Positions 19,553-27,800 of a DNA stretch of 51,807 nt are shown here, piece after piece. The position numbers and the translations under genes are program-made. The notes under the pieces were generated by a model. That model had not been told where the DNA came from, searched no databases, and saw only the letters and a program-made list of their open reading frames with translations. Source of the stretch: an uncultured Paracoccaceae bacterium (GTDB lineage: Bacteria; Pseudomonadota; Alphaproteobacteria; Rhodobacterales; Rhodobacteraceae); the NCBI GenBank assembly GCA_937995865.1, contig CALKJA010000097.1, forward strand, positions 1-51,807. Reading direction: 5' to 3'. Every line of letters begins with the position of its first letter. The stretch's first letter is position 1.

Positions 19553-20563
19553 TTGGGCGTAATTGAAACATACCGTCTGCGGCTTCGTCGCAAGCGCTAT
19601 ATTGCTCGGGCGATCCGAAAGCGGCGTGAGCTGCGCAATGTGGTGAATCGTACGAAGGACGTGAAAAAGGGCAATATTCTTGCGTTTTCAACACAGCGCA
19701 ATGAAAAAGTCCGGTTGCCTTACTTCCTTGAATATTATCGCGATATGGGCGTCGATCACTTCTTTATCGTCGACAACGATAGCGATGATGGATCGGTTCC
19801 TTATCTTGCGGCCCAACCAGACGTATCGCTATGGCATACCAAAGCCTCGTATAAGGGATCTCGTTTTGGGGTCGATTGGCTGAATTACCTTCAGTGGAAG
19901 TATGCGCATGGTCACTGGACGCTTGTTGTCGATCCAGACGAATTTCTGGTTTATCCGTTTTGCGATACACGGCCGCTGCCCGCGCTAACGGATTGGCTGG
20001 ACGCGTCAGAGATTAAGAGCTTTGGTGCGATGCTGCTGGATATGTATCCAAAGGGCCGCATTGATGCGCAGCCCTATAAGGAGGGTATGAACCCGGTCGA
20101 AATCGCAAGTTGGTTTGATGCGGGCAATTACACAATTACGCCGAACCACACTTACAGCAATCTTTGGATTCAGGGCGGACCTCGCGCACGCAAGTTTTTT
20201 CCCGAAGAGCCAAACCGTGCACCTGCTTTAAACAAGACGCCATTGATCAAATGGGATCGATCGTATGTTTATGTCAGCTCCACTCACACGGTTCTGCCAC
20301 GGGGTTTGAACAAGGTTTTTGATGACAACGGAGGCGAGAAAGCCTCTGGCGTTCTCCTCCATACAAAATTCATCGATACTTTTGGCCTTAAGGCGAAAGA
20401 AGAGCTTGAGCGCGGTGAGCATTATGCCGGTTCTGTCGAATACAAAGCGTACGCGAGCGGCCTGGTCGAAGATCCTGACCTGTGGTGCAAGTGGTCCGAG
20501 AAATACATCAATTGGCGGCAGCTTGAGATTCTTGGCTTGATGAGCAAAGGGAATTGGGCGTGA
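19553..20563 (+). CDS. Glycosyltransferase family 2 protein (copy B, paralogue of copy A)
   Basis: The 336-residue product has the same layout as the preceding gene: basic N-terminus (RLRRKRYIARAIRKRR), AFSTQRNE, VDNDSDDGS, DPDE at 127-130, then a matching GFGVDWL-like region, SSTHTVLPR and LLHTKF. The two are clearly tandem duplicates that have diverged, with DPDE in place of DADE at the metal site. The start is TTG at 19553 with AGAGG 6 bases upstream. A 194-base gap separates the copies; I see no gene in it. Its stop overlaps the GTG start of the next gene. Confidence 0.83.
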   Translation: MGVIETYRLRLRRKRYIARAIRKRRELRNVVNRTKDVKKGNILAFSTQRNEKVRLPYFLEYYRDMGVDHFFIVDNDSDDGSVPYLAAQPDVSLWHTKASYKGSRFGVDWLNYLQWKYAHGHWTLVVDPDEFLVYPFCDTRPLPALTDWLDASEIKSFGAMLLDMYPKGRIDAQPYKEGMNPVEIASWFDAGNYTITPNHTYSNLWIQGGPRARKFFPEEPNRAPALNKTPLIKWDRSYVYVSSTHTVLPRGLNKVFDDNGGEKASGVLLHTKFIDTFGLKAKEELERGEHYAGSVEYKAYASGLVEDPDLWCKWSEKYINWRQLEILGLMSKGNWA

Positions 20564-22260
20564 CCCTCGGCGTTGTCATGTTGGTGCACAATGCGCTGCA
20601 CCGGGCTGAGCAAGTTGCCCGGCATTGGGCGGCGTCTGGCTGCCCGGTGGTTTTACATGTTGATGCAAACGTCAAACGCAAACAACACGACGCCTTTGTC
20701 GAAGCGCTCTCTGATGAGCCATTGATTACTTTTTGTTCTCGGCACCGTTGTGAGTGGGGCACGTGGGGTATCGTCGCTGGATCGCAGGCTGCGAGCGAAA
20801 AACTGCTGCATGATTTCCCCGAGGTCCGGCATGTGATGCTTGCGTCAGGATCGTGCCTTCCGCTGCGGCCGGTTCAAGAGCTGGTTGACTATCTAAGCGA
20901 TAACCCGCGCACAGATTTTATCGAAAGCGCCACGACATCTGACGTCCCGTGGACAGTTGGCGGGCTCGACGAAGAGCGTTTCACGCTTCTCTTCCCGTTT
21001 TCTTGGAAAAAACAACGCTGGATGTTTGATAGGTACGTCGCGATCCAGCGGTGGTTTAAGGTTAAGCGGGAAATTCCTAAGGGAATTGTTCCGCATATGG
21101 GCAGCCAATGGTGGTGCCTGACCAGGCGCACACTTAGTGCCATTCTTACAGATCCAGACCGTCCGGCATATGACGCGTATTTCCGCAAAGTCTGGATTCC
21201 GGACGAAAGCTATTTTCAGACACTGTGCCGTCTTTGGTCGACCGATGTTCAGTCGCGCTCTTTGACGCTGTCGAAGTTCGATCACTTGGGCAAACCCCAC
21301 ATTTTCTACGACGATCATCTACAGCTTCTCCGACGGTCGGACTGCTTTATGGCACGTAAGATCTGGGCCAAGGCTGATCTTCTGTATGAGAGCTTCCTGA
21401 CAGACGCCGCGCATGCGATGAAAAAGTCTGAGCCGAATCCAGGCAAGATTGACCGCGTGTTCAGCCGAGCCTCTGAATTACGGATCCATGGTCGGCCGGG
21501 TCTTTATATGCAATCCCGCTTTCCATGGGGCCAATGGAATGACTCTGTTACATGCGCGCCCTACACAGTGTTCGAAGGCTTCGCAGACATCTTTCAAGAT
21601 TGGGAAGGGTGGCTGAGCAAGCACACGGACGCACGGGTGCACGGCCATATCTTTGCCGAGAATTGGGTCGAATTCTCGGGTCGTGACAAAACCTTTTCAG
21701 GCGCCATGTATGACAGCCCGAAGCTTCGAGACTACAACAGCCGCGCATTCCTGACGAACTTGATCTGGAACACCCGCGGCGAGCGGCAGTGTTTCCAATT
21801 CGGGCCGTGGGACGCGCAGTACATTCAATGGGATCTGGCAACAGATCCCAATGCCAGTATCTATGTCATCACAGGAGCTTGGTCGCTTCAGCATTTCCGG
21901 TCCAACGCGGATTTTGCAGATATCCGGCGCGATGCGGCGTGGCGTCAAAAGATTGAGAGCGAACATCTGCATGCTCTCAAAAGTCCGCATGCAAAAGCCA
22001 ACATTCGAATTCTGACGATGACAGAATTTATCGAAAGCCCGATGGAGCATCTTCAAACCATTATTAACGATATCGGCGGCGATGGTGCGCATCGGCTGAC
22101 CGAAGCGCCAAAGATGCACGATCTGCGCGGTTTTGGAAAATTCCTGCAAACGCTGAAAAATGAAGGTATGCATCCGTATCTCATGGGCGATTACCCAATG
22201 GATGACATTCCGCAACGTCGTAGTTCGCGCCCGCGCAAACCGTACCTGATTAAAAAGTAA
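20560..22260 (+). CDS. GT14-type (Core-2/I-branching-like) glycosyltransferase with C-terminal DUF5927-like domain
   Basis: The 566-residue product starts at GTG 20560 inside a GTGA overlap with copy B; a TTG at 20554 is less likely. The N-terminal half (about 1-250) has the beta-1,6-N-acetylglucosaminyltransferase look: VMLVHNALHRAEQV, FCSRHRCEWGTWGIV, HVMLASGSCLPLRP, GSQWWCLTRRT and PDESYFQTL. The C-terminal half resembles the DUF5927 region often fused to such enzymes. Members add branched amino sugars in eukaryotes; the bacterial substrate is unknown. Position between the paired GT2 genes and the sulfotransferase argues for the same glycan. Confidence 0.82.
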   Translation: MTLGVVMLVHNALHRAEQVARHWAASGCPVVLHVDANVKRKQHDAFVEALSDEPLITFCSRHRCEWGTWGIVAGSQAASEKLLHDFPEVRHVMLASGSCLPLRPVQELVDYLSDNPRTDFIESATTSDVPWTVGGLDEERFTLLFPFSWKKQRWMFDRYVAIQRWFKVKREIPKGIVPHMGSQWWCLTRRTLSAILTDPDRPAYDAYFRKVWIPDESYFQTLCRLWSTDVQSRSLTLSKFDHLGKPHIFYDDHLQLLRRSDCFMARKIWAKADLLYESFLTDAAHAMKKSEPNPGKIDRVFSRASELRIHGRPGLYMQSRFPWGQWNDSVTCAPYTVFEGFADIFQDWEGWLSKHTDARVHGHIFAENWVEFSGRDKTFSGAMYDSPKLRDYNSRAFLTNLIWNTRGERQCFQFGPWDAQYIQWDLATDPNASIYVITGAWSLQHFRSNADFADIRRDAAWRQKIESEHLHALKSPHAKANIRILTMTEFIESPMEHLQTIINDIGGDGAHRLTEAPKMHDLRGFGKFLQTLKNEGMHPYLMGDYPMDDIPQRRSSRPRKPYLIKK

Positions 22261-22270
22261 GGCCTGAGAG

Positions 22271-23701
22271 ATGAGTAAGCCGTTTGATTATTTCGTCATG
22301 TTCGCTGAGATGCGGACGGGGTCGAACTTTCTGGAAGGGAACATCAACATGTACCCTGACCTGCAGTGCCATGGTGAGGTTTTTAACCCGCATTTCATTG
22401 CCTACCCAGACACAAAAGAACTGTTCGGTTTCACTCAAAGCCGGCGTGATGAAGACCCTGTCGCGCTTGTTCATGCCATCCGCGATCAAAGCGAAGGCGT
22501 GGGCGGTTTCCGCTTTTTCCATGATCACCATGGTGCGATCCTTGACGAAATTCTGAACGATCCTCGTTGCGGAAAAGTCATTCTGACCCGCAACCCGGTG
22601 GACAGCTATGTAAGTTACAAAATCGCGCGCGCAACGGGTCAGTGGAAACTGACCAATGCGACACACCACAAAGCGCATCTGGCTGAATTTGAACGCTGGG
22701 AGTTCGAGCATCATTTGGGTGAGCTTCAGGCGTTTCAAGTAAAATTGCTTAACGCTTTGCAAAAGACAGGCCAGACAGCGTTCTATGTCGCTTACGAAGA
22801 TGTCCAAGATATCGACATCATGAATGGGATGGCCAAGTTTCTTGGCTCTGAGGCGCAGCTAGACAGCCTGAACAAGGAGCTTAAGAAGCAAAACCCAGCG
22901 CCTCTTTCCGAAAAGGTCGCCAATTTTGATGCAATGGCAGCGTCGTTGGCTGCGTTAGATCGGTTTGACCTGACCCGTACACCTAACTTCGAACCGCGCC
23001 GTGGGCCAGTTGTGCCAACCTATGTTGCTGCCGCGGAAAAACCTCTCTTGTTCATGCCCATGCCGTCTGGCCCTGAAGCGCGAATCGAGACTTGGTTGGC
23101 TGATTTAGACGGTGTTGGTGCAGATGCTCTACAGCGTAACTTTAATCAAAAAGTGCTACGGCAATGGAAGCGCAAGCACATAGCTCATAGAGCGTTTACT
23201 GTTTTGCGGCACCCGGTTGTGCGCGCATATCGCAGTTTTTGTGACCGTATTTTGGGTACGGGCAAAGGGAGCTACATTGAAATTCGCAAAACGCTCATGC
23301 GGGTTTACAACGTTCCACTTGCGGAAAATGGCCCCGATGAAGATTGGACCGCCGAAAAACAACGGGCAGCGTTTCTCGCCTATCTTGCCTTTGTTAAGAT
23401 GAACTTTGGGCAACAGACCGCCATACGTGTGGATCCAGCATGGGCTACTCAGGCGCAGTCCATTCAAGGGTTCGCTGAGTTTGCGATGCCGGACATGGTG
23501 CTCCGTGAGGACACACTGGCCGAAGAGTTGGCCATGCTCGCTGACTTGATTGGCGTGGCGTCACCGGAGCTGGCGGATCAGTCTTTTGAAGACGCCATTC
23601 CGCTGTCCGAAATCTATGACGAAGAGATCGAGGCTGCTGTACGCGATGTTTATCAGCGGGACTACATGGCCTTTGGTTTTGGGCCGATGTCTTCTTCTTA
23701 G
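22271..23701 (+). CDS. Tandem-domain sulfotransferase
   Basis: The 476 residues contain two sulfotransferase modules. Module 1 (about 1-235) is Stf0/NodH-like: PAPS 5'-phosphosulfate loop in EMRTGSN at 13-19 and 3'-phosphate site in LTRNPVDSYVSYK at 105-117. Module 2 (about 255-476) matches the Sulfotransfer_2 type: 3'-phosphate motif VLRHPVVRAYRSF at 311-323, VLREDTLAEEL near 410-420 and an EIYDEEIEAAVRDVYQRDY end. Its 5' loop (FMPMPSGPEARIETWL, from 261) has lost the Lys and Thr of the usual pattern, so it may not bind PAPS. It lies 10 bases after the GT14 gene and its stop overlaps the convergent ptsN stop. Confidence 0.8.
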   Translation: MSKPFDYFVMFAEMRTGSNFLEGNINMYPDLQCHGEVFNPHFIAYPDTKELFGFTQSRRDEDPVALVHAIRDQSEGVGGFRFFHDHHGAILDEILNDPRCGKVILTRNPVDSYVSYKIARATGQWKLTNATHHKAHLAEFERWEFEHHLGELQAFQVKLLNALQKTGQTAFYVAYEDVQDIDIMNGMAKFLGSEAQLDSLNKELKKQNPAPLSEKVANFDAMAASLAALDRFDLTRTPNFEPRRGPVVPTYVAAAEKPLLFMPMPSGPEARIETWLADLDGVGADALQRNFNQKVLRQWKRKHIAHRAFTVLRHPVVRAYRSFCDRILGTGKGSYIEIRKTLMRVYNVPLAENGPDEDWTAEKQRAAFLAYLAFVKMNFGQQTAIRVDPAWATQAQSIQGFAEFAMPDMVLREDTLAEELAMLADLIGVASPELADQSFEDAIPLSEIYDEEIEAAVRDVYQRDYMAFGFGPMSSS

Positions 23702-24165
23702 GCTGCGGCCGACGAATTTGGCAATTCGGTCAAGATCCCATGCAAAGCGGCGTGGGATCGGTTTGAGCGCAGTTTTTCACAGGTTGAATAGTCACGCAGT
23801 GTACGAGCGACAAGCGCAAGTGCTTTGAGGTGCTCTACGCCCGCATTTTCCGGGGCAAACAGGCAAAAGATCAGATCGACTGGCTGCTTGTCGACTGCGT
23901 CAAAATCAAGCGGCTTTTCCAAGCGAATGAATGCTCCAATAACAGCGTCCAAACCCTGTAACCTCGCATGTGGAAGCGCAACGCCTTGGCCCACACCTGT
24001 CGGGCCAAGGTTTTCGCGCTCAAGAAGTGCTTCAACTGCATCTGAGGCAGATATCTCATACCCGTCTGCGATCATATCAGCGATGTCATGGAACAAACGT
24101 TTCTTGGATGTAGCGGCGGAGATCACTTTGACGGCGTCAGGCCGCAAGAGGCTGGAAATGTCCAT
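23698..24165 (-). CDS. ptsN: Nitrogen-type phosphotransferase EIIA component PtsN
   Basis: Regulatory phosphocarrier of the PTS-Ntr chain, not a sugar transporter. The 155 residues have the phosphoryl-accepting His in GVALPHARLQGLD and the family region RLEKPLDFDAVDKQPVDLIFCLFAPE. It is located downstream of hpf with a 35-base gap containing a small GC-rich stem. The neighbourhood (kdsD, lpt genes, hpf) is the standard one for ptsN, except that rpoN is absent. It probably shares a transcript with hpf. Confidence 0.93.
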   Translation of the reverse strand: MDISSLLRPDAVKVISAATSKKRLFHDIADMIADGYEISASDAVEALLERENLGPTGVGQGVALPHARLQGLDAVIGAFIRLEKPLDFDAVDKQPVDLIFCLFAPENAGVEHLKALALVARTLRDYSTCEKLRSNRSHAALHGILTELPNSSAAA

Positions 24166-24200
24166 TTGATCTTCCTATTTTCTCCGCCGCCGGAGAGGGT

Positions 24201-24773
24201 CTAGCCAGTGGTTGGGTCGATCCAGCCGATATTGCCGTCTTCGCGGCGATAGACGACATTGGTGCGACCTGCGCTCTCATTCTTGAAGACAAGTACAGGC
24301 GCTCCTGCCAGTTCCATTTGCATCACAGCTTCGCCGACGGAAAGCGATGGGATTTTGGTTTCCATCTCAGCGACAATAACAGGTTGCAGGGTCTCTGGTT
24401 CAGCTTCTGAACTATCCTCTGTTGAAGCGAGGATATAGGAGGCTCCGCCCATGAGTTCAACCGGTTGCGAGCGCTCACGGTGATGATCTTTTAGGCGTCT
24501 TTTGTACCGGCGGAGTTGCTTTTCCATCTTTTCAGAAGCCGTTTCAAATGCCGCATAAATTTCAACAGCTTGCCCACGCGCTTGCGCTGTCAGCCCTGTT
24601 GAAAGATGCACAATGATCTCACAAATGTGCTCATGCGCGGACTTAGAAAAGATCACCGTGGCGTCAGTTGGTCGTTCTGCATATTTCGCCACAACTTCGT
24701 TCAGGCTGTCCTGAACATGAGTTTGCAGCGACTCGCCAATATCAATTTGCTTGCCGGTAATCTGGTAACGCAT
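24201..24773 (-). CDS. hpf: Long-form ribosome hibernation promoting factor
   Basis: Binds the 30S subunit and promotes 100S dimer formation in stationary phase. I start the 190-residue product at ATG 24773 (GAGG 5 bases upstream); an open frame extends to 24848 but lacks family character. The N-terminal RaiA/YfiA domain covers about 1-105 (MRYQITGKQIDIGESLQTHVQDSL; ATVIFSK). The C-terminal dimerisation domain of long HPF is at about 130-190 (SVGEAVMQMELAGAPVLVFKN ... DGNIGWIDP). A good sigma-70 promoter lies upstream. Confidence 0.92.
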   Translation of the reverse strand: MRYQITGKQIDIGESLQTHVQDSLNEVVAKYAERPTDATVIFSKSAHEHICEIIVHLSTGLTAQARGQAVEIYAAFETASEKMEKQLRRYKRRLKDHHRERSQPVELMGGASYILASTEDSSEAEPETLQPVIVAEMETKIPSLSVGEAVMQMELAGAPVLVFKNESAGRTNVVYRREDGNIGWIDPTTG

Positions 24774-24940
24774 GGAACCTCGCTTTCGTTCGTTCAGAGA
24801 CACGGAGGGCGCGCGTGCAGAATGCACGGGGCCATGTGTGTCATCCAAGGGTGTGATGCTTGTTGATGGGTTGAGCGTCTCTGCCCGGCCGAGTGGCCAG
24901 CGCGGTGAGAGGGGAACCTGTCAAACCTTGCATCTCCTTC

Positions 24941-24969
24941 ATCAGAAGTCGGAAAGGAAGTCTTGTCAA
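24941..24969 (-). promoter_or_regulatory. Candidate sigma-70 promoter for hpf
   Basis: The minus strand has TTGACA (24964-24969), a perfect -35, then a 17-base spacer and TCTGAT (24941-24946), four of six matches to the -10. It lies between lptB and hpf and would give a leader of roughly 160 bases. It implies that hpf-ptsN can be expressed independently of the lpt operon. Confidence 0.55.
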
Positions 24970-24986
24970 TGAAAAGAGAATTAAGA

Positions 24987-25000
24987 TCAGGTAAACCTGA
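24987..25000 (-). terminator. Small hairpin containing the lptB stop codon
   Basis: TCAGGT and ACCTGA pair over 6 bases around 2 bases (or over 5 around a 4-base loop), and the lptB TGA lies in the 3' arm. The transcript then runs into TCTTAATTCTCTTTTC, which is T-rich but not a clean run. A weak terminator is possible. Confidence 0.35.
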
Positions 25001-25739
25001 AGTTGTTCCCAAGGTAGACCCGGCGGACGTTTTCATCCTCGACGATCTCTTTGGTCGTGCCAGACATAAGTACTTTGCCGTCATGCAAGATATAGGCCCG
25101 ATCCACGATTCCCAACGTTTCTTGCACGTTATGATCAGTAATGAGCACGCCCAAACCTCTTGCTTTGAGGTCGTTCACCAAAGTGCGAATTTCGCCCACG
25201 GCAATGGGATCAACGCCTGCAAAAGGTTCGTCCAAAAGTAGGTATTTCGGGTTCGCAGCGAGGCAGCGGGCGATCTCTACGCGGCGACGTTCCCCACCCG
25301 AAAGTGCCAATGCAGGCGCGCGGCGGAGGTGCTCGATATTGAACTCAGCCAGAAGTGTATCCAATCGCCGCTGGCGCGTTGAGCGCCGTTTCTCGGATAT
25401 CTCAAGAATAGCGAGGATATTGTCTTCAACGGACATCCCGCGAAAGATCGACATTTCTTGAGGCAGATAACCGATGCCCATTTTGGCGCGTCGATACATT
25501 GGAAGGGCGGTAACATCCCGACCATCGACCAAGACCTGACCGGCCTCGGCATCGACCAGCCCAGCAATCGAGTAAAAGCATGTCGTCTTGCCAGAGCCAT
25601 TAGGGCCAAGAAGTGCGACCACCTCGCCCCGGTTCAGGTGCAGCGATACATCCCGGATAACGAGCCGCTTGCGATAGCTTTTCCGCAAGTTTGTGACGGT
25701 AAGACCGCCACTACCGGTGGTTACGCCTAGCTTGCTCAT
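24987..25739 (-). CDS. lptB: LPS export ABC transporter ATP-binding protein LptB
   Basis: ATPase that powers LptFG extraction of LPS from the inner membrane. The 250 residues show Walker A GPNGSGKTT at 45-53, signature LSGGERRRVEIARCL and Walker B LLLDEPFAGVDP, followed by DHNVQETL. The sequence is closest in style to LptB rather than to amino-acid transporters (GMGYLPQE-like segment reads GIGYLPQEMSIF). The start overlaps the lptA stop by ATGA. LptF and LptG are not in the window. Confidence 0.95.
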   Translation of the reverse strand: MSKLGVTTGSGGLTVTNLRKSYRKRLVIRDVSLHLNRGEVVALLGPNGSGKTTCFYSIAGLVDAEAGQVLVDGRDVTALPMYRRAKMGIGYLPQEMSIFRGMSVEDNILAILEISEKRRSTRQRRLDTLLAEFNIEHLRRAPALALSGGERRRVEIARCLAANPKYLLLDEPFAGVDPIAVGEIRTLVNDLKARGLGVLITDHNVQETLGIVDRAYILHDGKVLMSGTTKEIVEDENVRRVYLGNNFRFT

Positions 25740-26221
25740 TCGCTTGCGGATGTGGGTTGCAATACAGTACGCACGCGGCCTTCTAGAACAGCGGTCCCCG
25801 TTGCCAGATCCACACGCATTCTTTCAGCCGAAACCGCGCTTCGACCTTGGCTAAGCAAAACACCGCCGGTCAGAAGCATTTCGTCATTGGCCAATGTATA
25901 GAGCGCCGTTTGAGCTTCGATCTCTTCGTTGGGTGTCACCACCGTCACACCACCTGAGGCTTCGATCCGCGACAGGCCACCCGCTTCATTGTAATTGATG
26001 GTTACAGCCGGAGCCGCAAGCCGCAGAGTGCCTTGCCCAATGACAACATTGCCCTCAAGCACAGCGGAGCCATCTTCATGCGAAATAGTCATAGAATCGG
26101 CTGCAATCTCGAGCGGTGCATCCGCGTTCTGGTCGAACCCTTCAAACGCTACCTGCAGCCCTTGGGCCAGTGCGAGGTTAGGTAAAAGCAACGCAATACA
26201 AAGACAAATTCCGCGGATCAT
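25736..26221 (-). CDS. lptA: LPS transport periplasmic protein LptA
   Basis: Periplasmic bridge protein of the OstA fold that carries LPS between LptC and LptD. The 161-residue product has a signal peptide (about 1-19, ending ALAQGLQ). Repetitive beta-jellyroll sequence typical of the family follows (LEIAADSMTISHEDGSAVLEGNVVIGQG ... ALYTLANDEMLLTGGVLLSQG). It lies between lptC and lptB in the conserved order, 17 bases after lptC. Confidence 0.9.
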   Translation of the reverse strand: MIRGICLCIALLLPNLALAQGLQVAFEGFDQNADAPLEIAADSMTISHEDGSAVLEGNVVIGQGTLRLAAPAVTINYNEAGGLSRIEASGGVTVVTPNEEIEAQTALYTLANDEMLLTGGVLLSQGRSAVSAERMRVDLATGTAVLEGRVRTVLQPTSASE

Positions 26222-26238
26222 AGATATACCCCTACCCG

Positions 26239-26847
26239 TTATTTCTGTTCGTATATCAGGTTCACTTCGCCTTGGAAATTCATCTGCTGCTCTGCATTTG
26301 GTCCGGATCTTGAAACAGTCATGCGATTGGCAGTCATCCTCCCAAATGGGCCCACCGCAGCGATCGGCCCAAGAGTTTCTAAAGCGCCTGTGCGTAAGCT
26401 GGCAATCAGGCCTTCGGTTTCAACAATCAACCCGTCTGATGTTGCGAGCTTAGTGCCGCCACTCAGCGTGACGTTGCCTTCATCGCCGCGAACGTCAGCC
26501 GCAGCTGCTGTGATATCAAGCGTCAAATCCCCTTCAAACCGAGCAGACAGATTCTGAATGGCGAAACGCGCCGGGTTTTCTTTATCTGGGATTGCGGCTT
26601 CACCCGTAAGGGTGACAGCCGTACCGTCTTCGGTCACTCCGGCGAAATACGGCGCGCCAACTCTCTGCTCACGGGCCAGCTCATCAATATTAAGTTCGGC
26701 ATATGGGATCGATTGTGTTGGATCGACCTTGCCCGAAAAGAAGAACAGCGTGGATAGCAGCGCGAGCGCGCCCAGCGGGAGGAGTACCTTGAGCGTGTTG
26801 ACCAAGCGTGAATAGGTATCACCACGTCCGGCACGCTTGTCGGCCAT
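26239..26847 (-). CDS. lptC: LPS export system protein LptC
   Basis: Bitopic inner-membrane protein that receives LPS from LptBFG. The 202 residues contain one transmembrane segment (about 17-36, LKVLLPLGALALLSTLFFF), then a beta-rich periplasmic OstA-like domain (DGTAVTLTGEAAIPD ... TSDGLIVETEGLIASL). The ATG overlaps the kdsD stop as TAATG. Sequence conservation in LptC is low, so the call rests on topology plus gene order. Confidence 0.88.
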   Translation of the reverse strand: MADKRAGRGDTYSRLVNTLKVLLPLGALALLSTLFFFSGKVDPTQSIPYAELNIDELAREQRVGAPYFAGVTEDGTAVTLTGEAAIPDKENPARFAIQNLSARFEGDLTLDITAAAADVRGDEGNVTLSGGTKLATSDGLIVETEGLIASLRTGALETLGPIAAVGPFGRMTANRMTVSRSGPNAEQQMNFQGEVNLIYEQK

Positions 26848-27800
26848 TAGCCAAGACCCACACGCAAGCAGTCATGAATGTGAATCAAGCCGCGCGGGGT
26901 CGTTTCATCGCAGACGAACAGGCAAGTGATTTTGCGTTCGTTCATATGGGCCACGGCCTCTTCGGCCAGCGCATCGGTCCCAATGGTCTTTGGGGCTTTG
27001 GTCATGACGTCTTCGGCGTTCATTCCCAAGAGTCCATCCATATGACGGCGCAAGTCACCATCTGTAACGATGCCGATAAGATCGCCTTGCGCATCAGTTA
27101 CGCCGACGACGCCGAAACCCTTTTGTGAGATCACCAAAAGCGCCTCGGTCATCAGTGTGCCGGCTGGAATGAGCGGCACGGCTTCTCCTTTGTGCATCAG
27201 GTCACCTACGCGGGCGAGCTGCGCACCCAGTTTACCGCCCGGATGGAATTCGCGGAAATGAGCTGGTGTAAACTGACGGTGTTCCATAAGTGCGACGGAT
27301 AATGCATCGCCAAGTGCCAACGTCATAGTTGTTGATGTGGTCGGCACAACGCCCGTGCCACAGGCTTCTTCTACCTTGGGCAAAATTAGTGCGACATCAG
27401 ACTGCCGGATCAAAGAGCTTTCCGGGCGTGACGCCACTCCAATCAATGGAATGCGGAATCGCCGAGTATACGCAATGAGGTCAGCGAGCTCTGGCGTCTC
27501 GCCTGAATTGGACAATACTATCGCGACATCGCCCTGTGCCATCATCCCCAAATCCCCATGCGAGGCTTCGGCCGGATGGATGAATTGGGCCGGCGTCCCA
27601 GTAGAAGCTAGCGTTGCGGCAATCTTGCGAGCGATATGGCCGGACTTACCCATGCCTGAGACGATGACGCGCCCCTTACAATCCAAAAGGAGCTGCACCG
27701 CTTCGTCAAAGCTTGTGTCGAGCGCGTTTGCCAAGGTGCCGAGTGCAGCACTCTCAATACGGATGACGCGACGGGCGGTTTCCTGAAAATCTTGCGCCAT
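26847..27800 (-). CDS. kdsD: Arabinose-5-phosphate isomerase (KdsD/KpsF family)
   Basis: Converts ribulose-5-phosphate to arabinose-5-phosphate, the first committed step to Kdo. The 317 residues have an N-terminal sugar-isomerase (SIS) domain with VIVSGMGKSGHIARKI, HPAEASHGDLGM and VLSNSGETPEL, then a pair of CBS domains (about 200-317; GVVGVTDAQGDLIGIVTDGDLRRH). The His in ASHGDLGM matches the family catalytic site. It overlaps rnd and lptC by single-base TAATG junctions. It links the lpt operon to Kdo supply. Confidence 0.94.
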   Translation of the reverse strand: MAQDFQETARRVIRIESAALGTLANALDTSFDEAVQLLLDCKGRVIVSGMGKSGHIARKIAATLASTGTPAQFIHPAEASHGDLGMMAQGDVAIVLSNSGETPELADLIAYTRRFRIPLIGVASRPESSLIRQSDVALILPKVEEACGTGVVPTTSTTMTLALGDALSVALMEHRQFTPAHFREFHPGGKLGAQLARVGDLMHKGEAVPLIPAGTLMTEALLVISQKGFGVVGVTDAQGDLIGIVTDGDLRRHMDGLLGMNAEDVMTKAPKTIGTDALAEEAVAHMNERKITCLFVCDETTPRGLIHIHDCLRVGLG

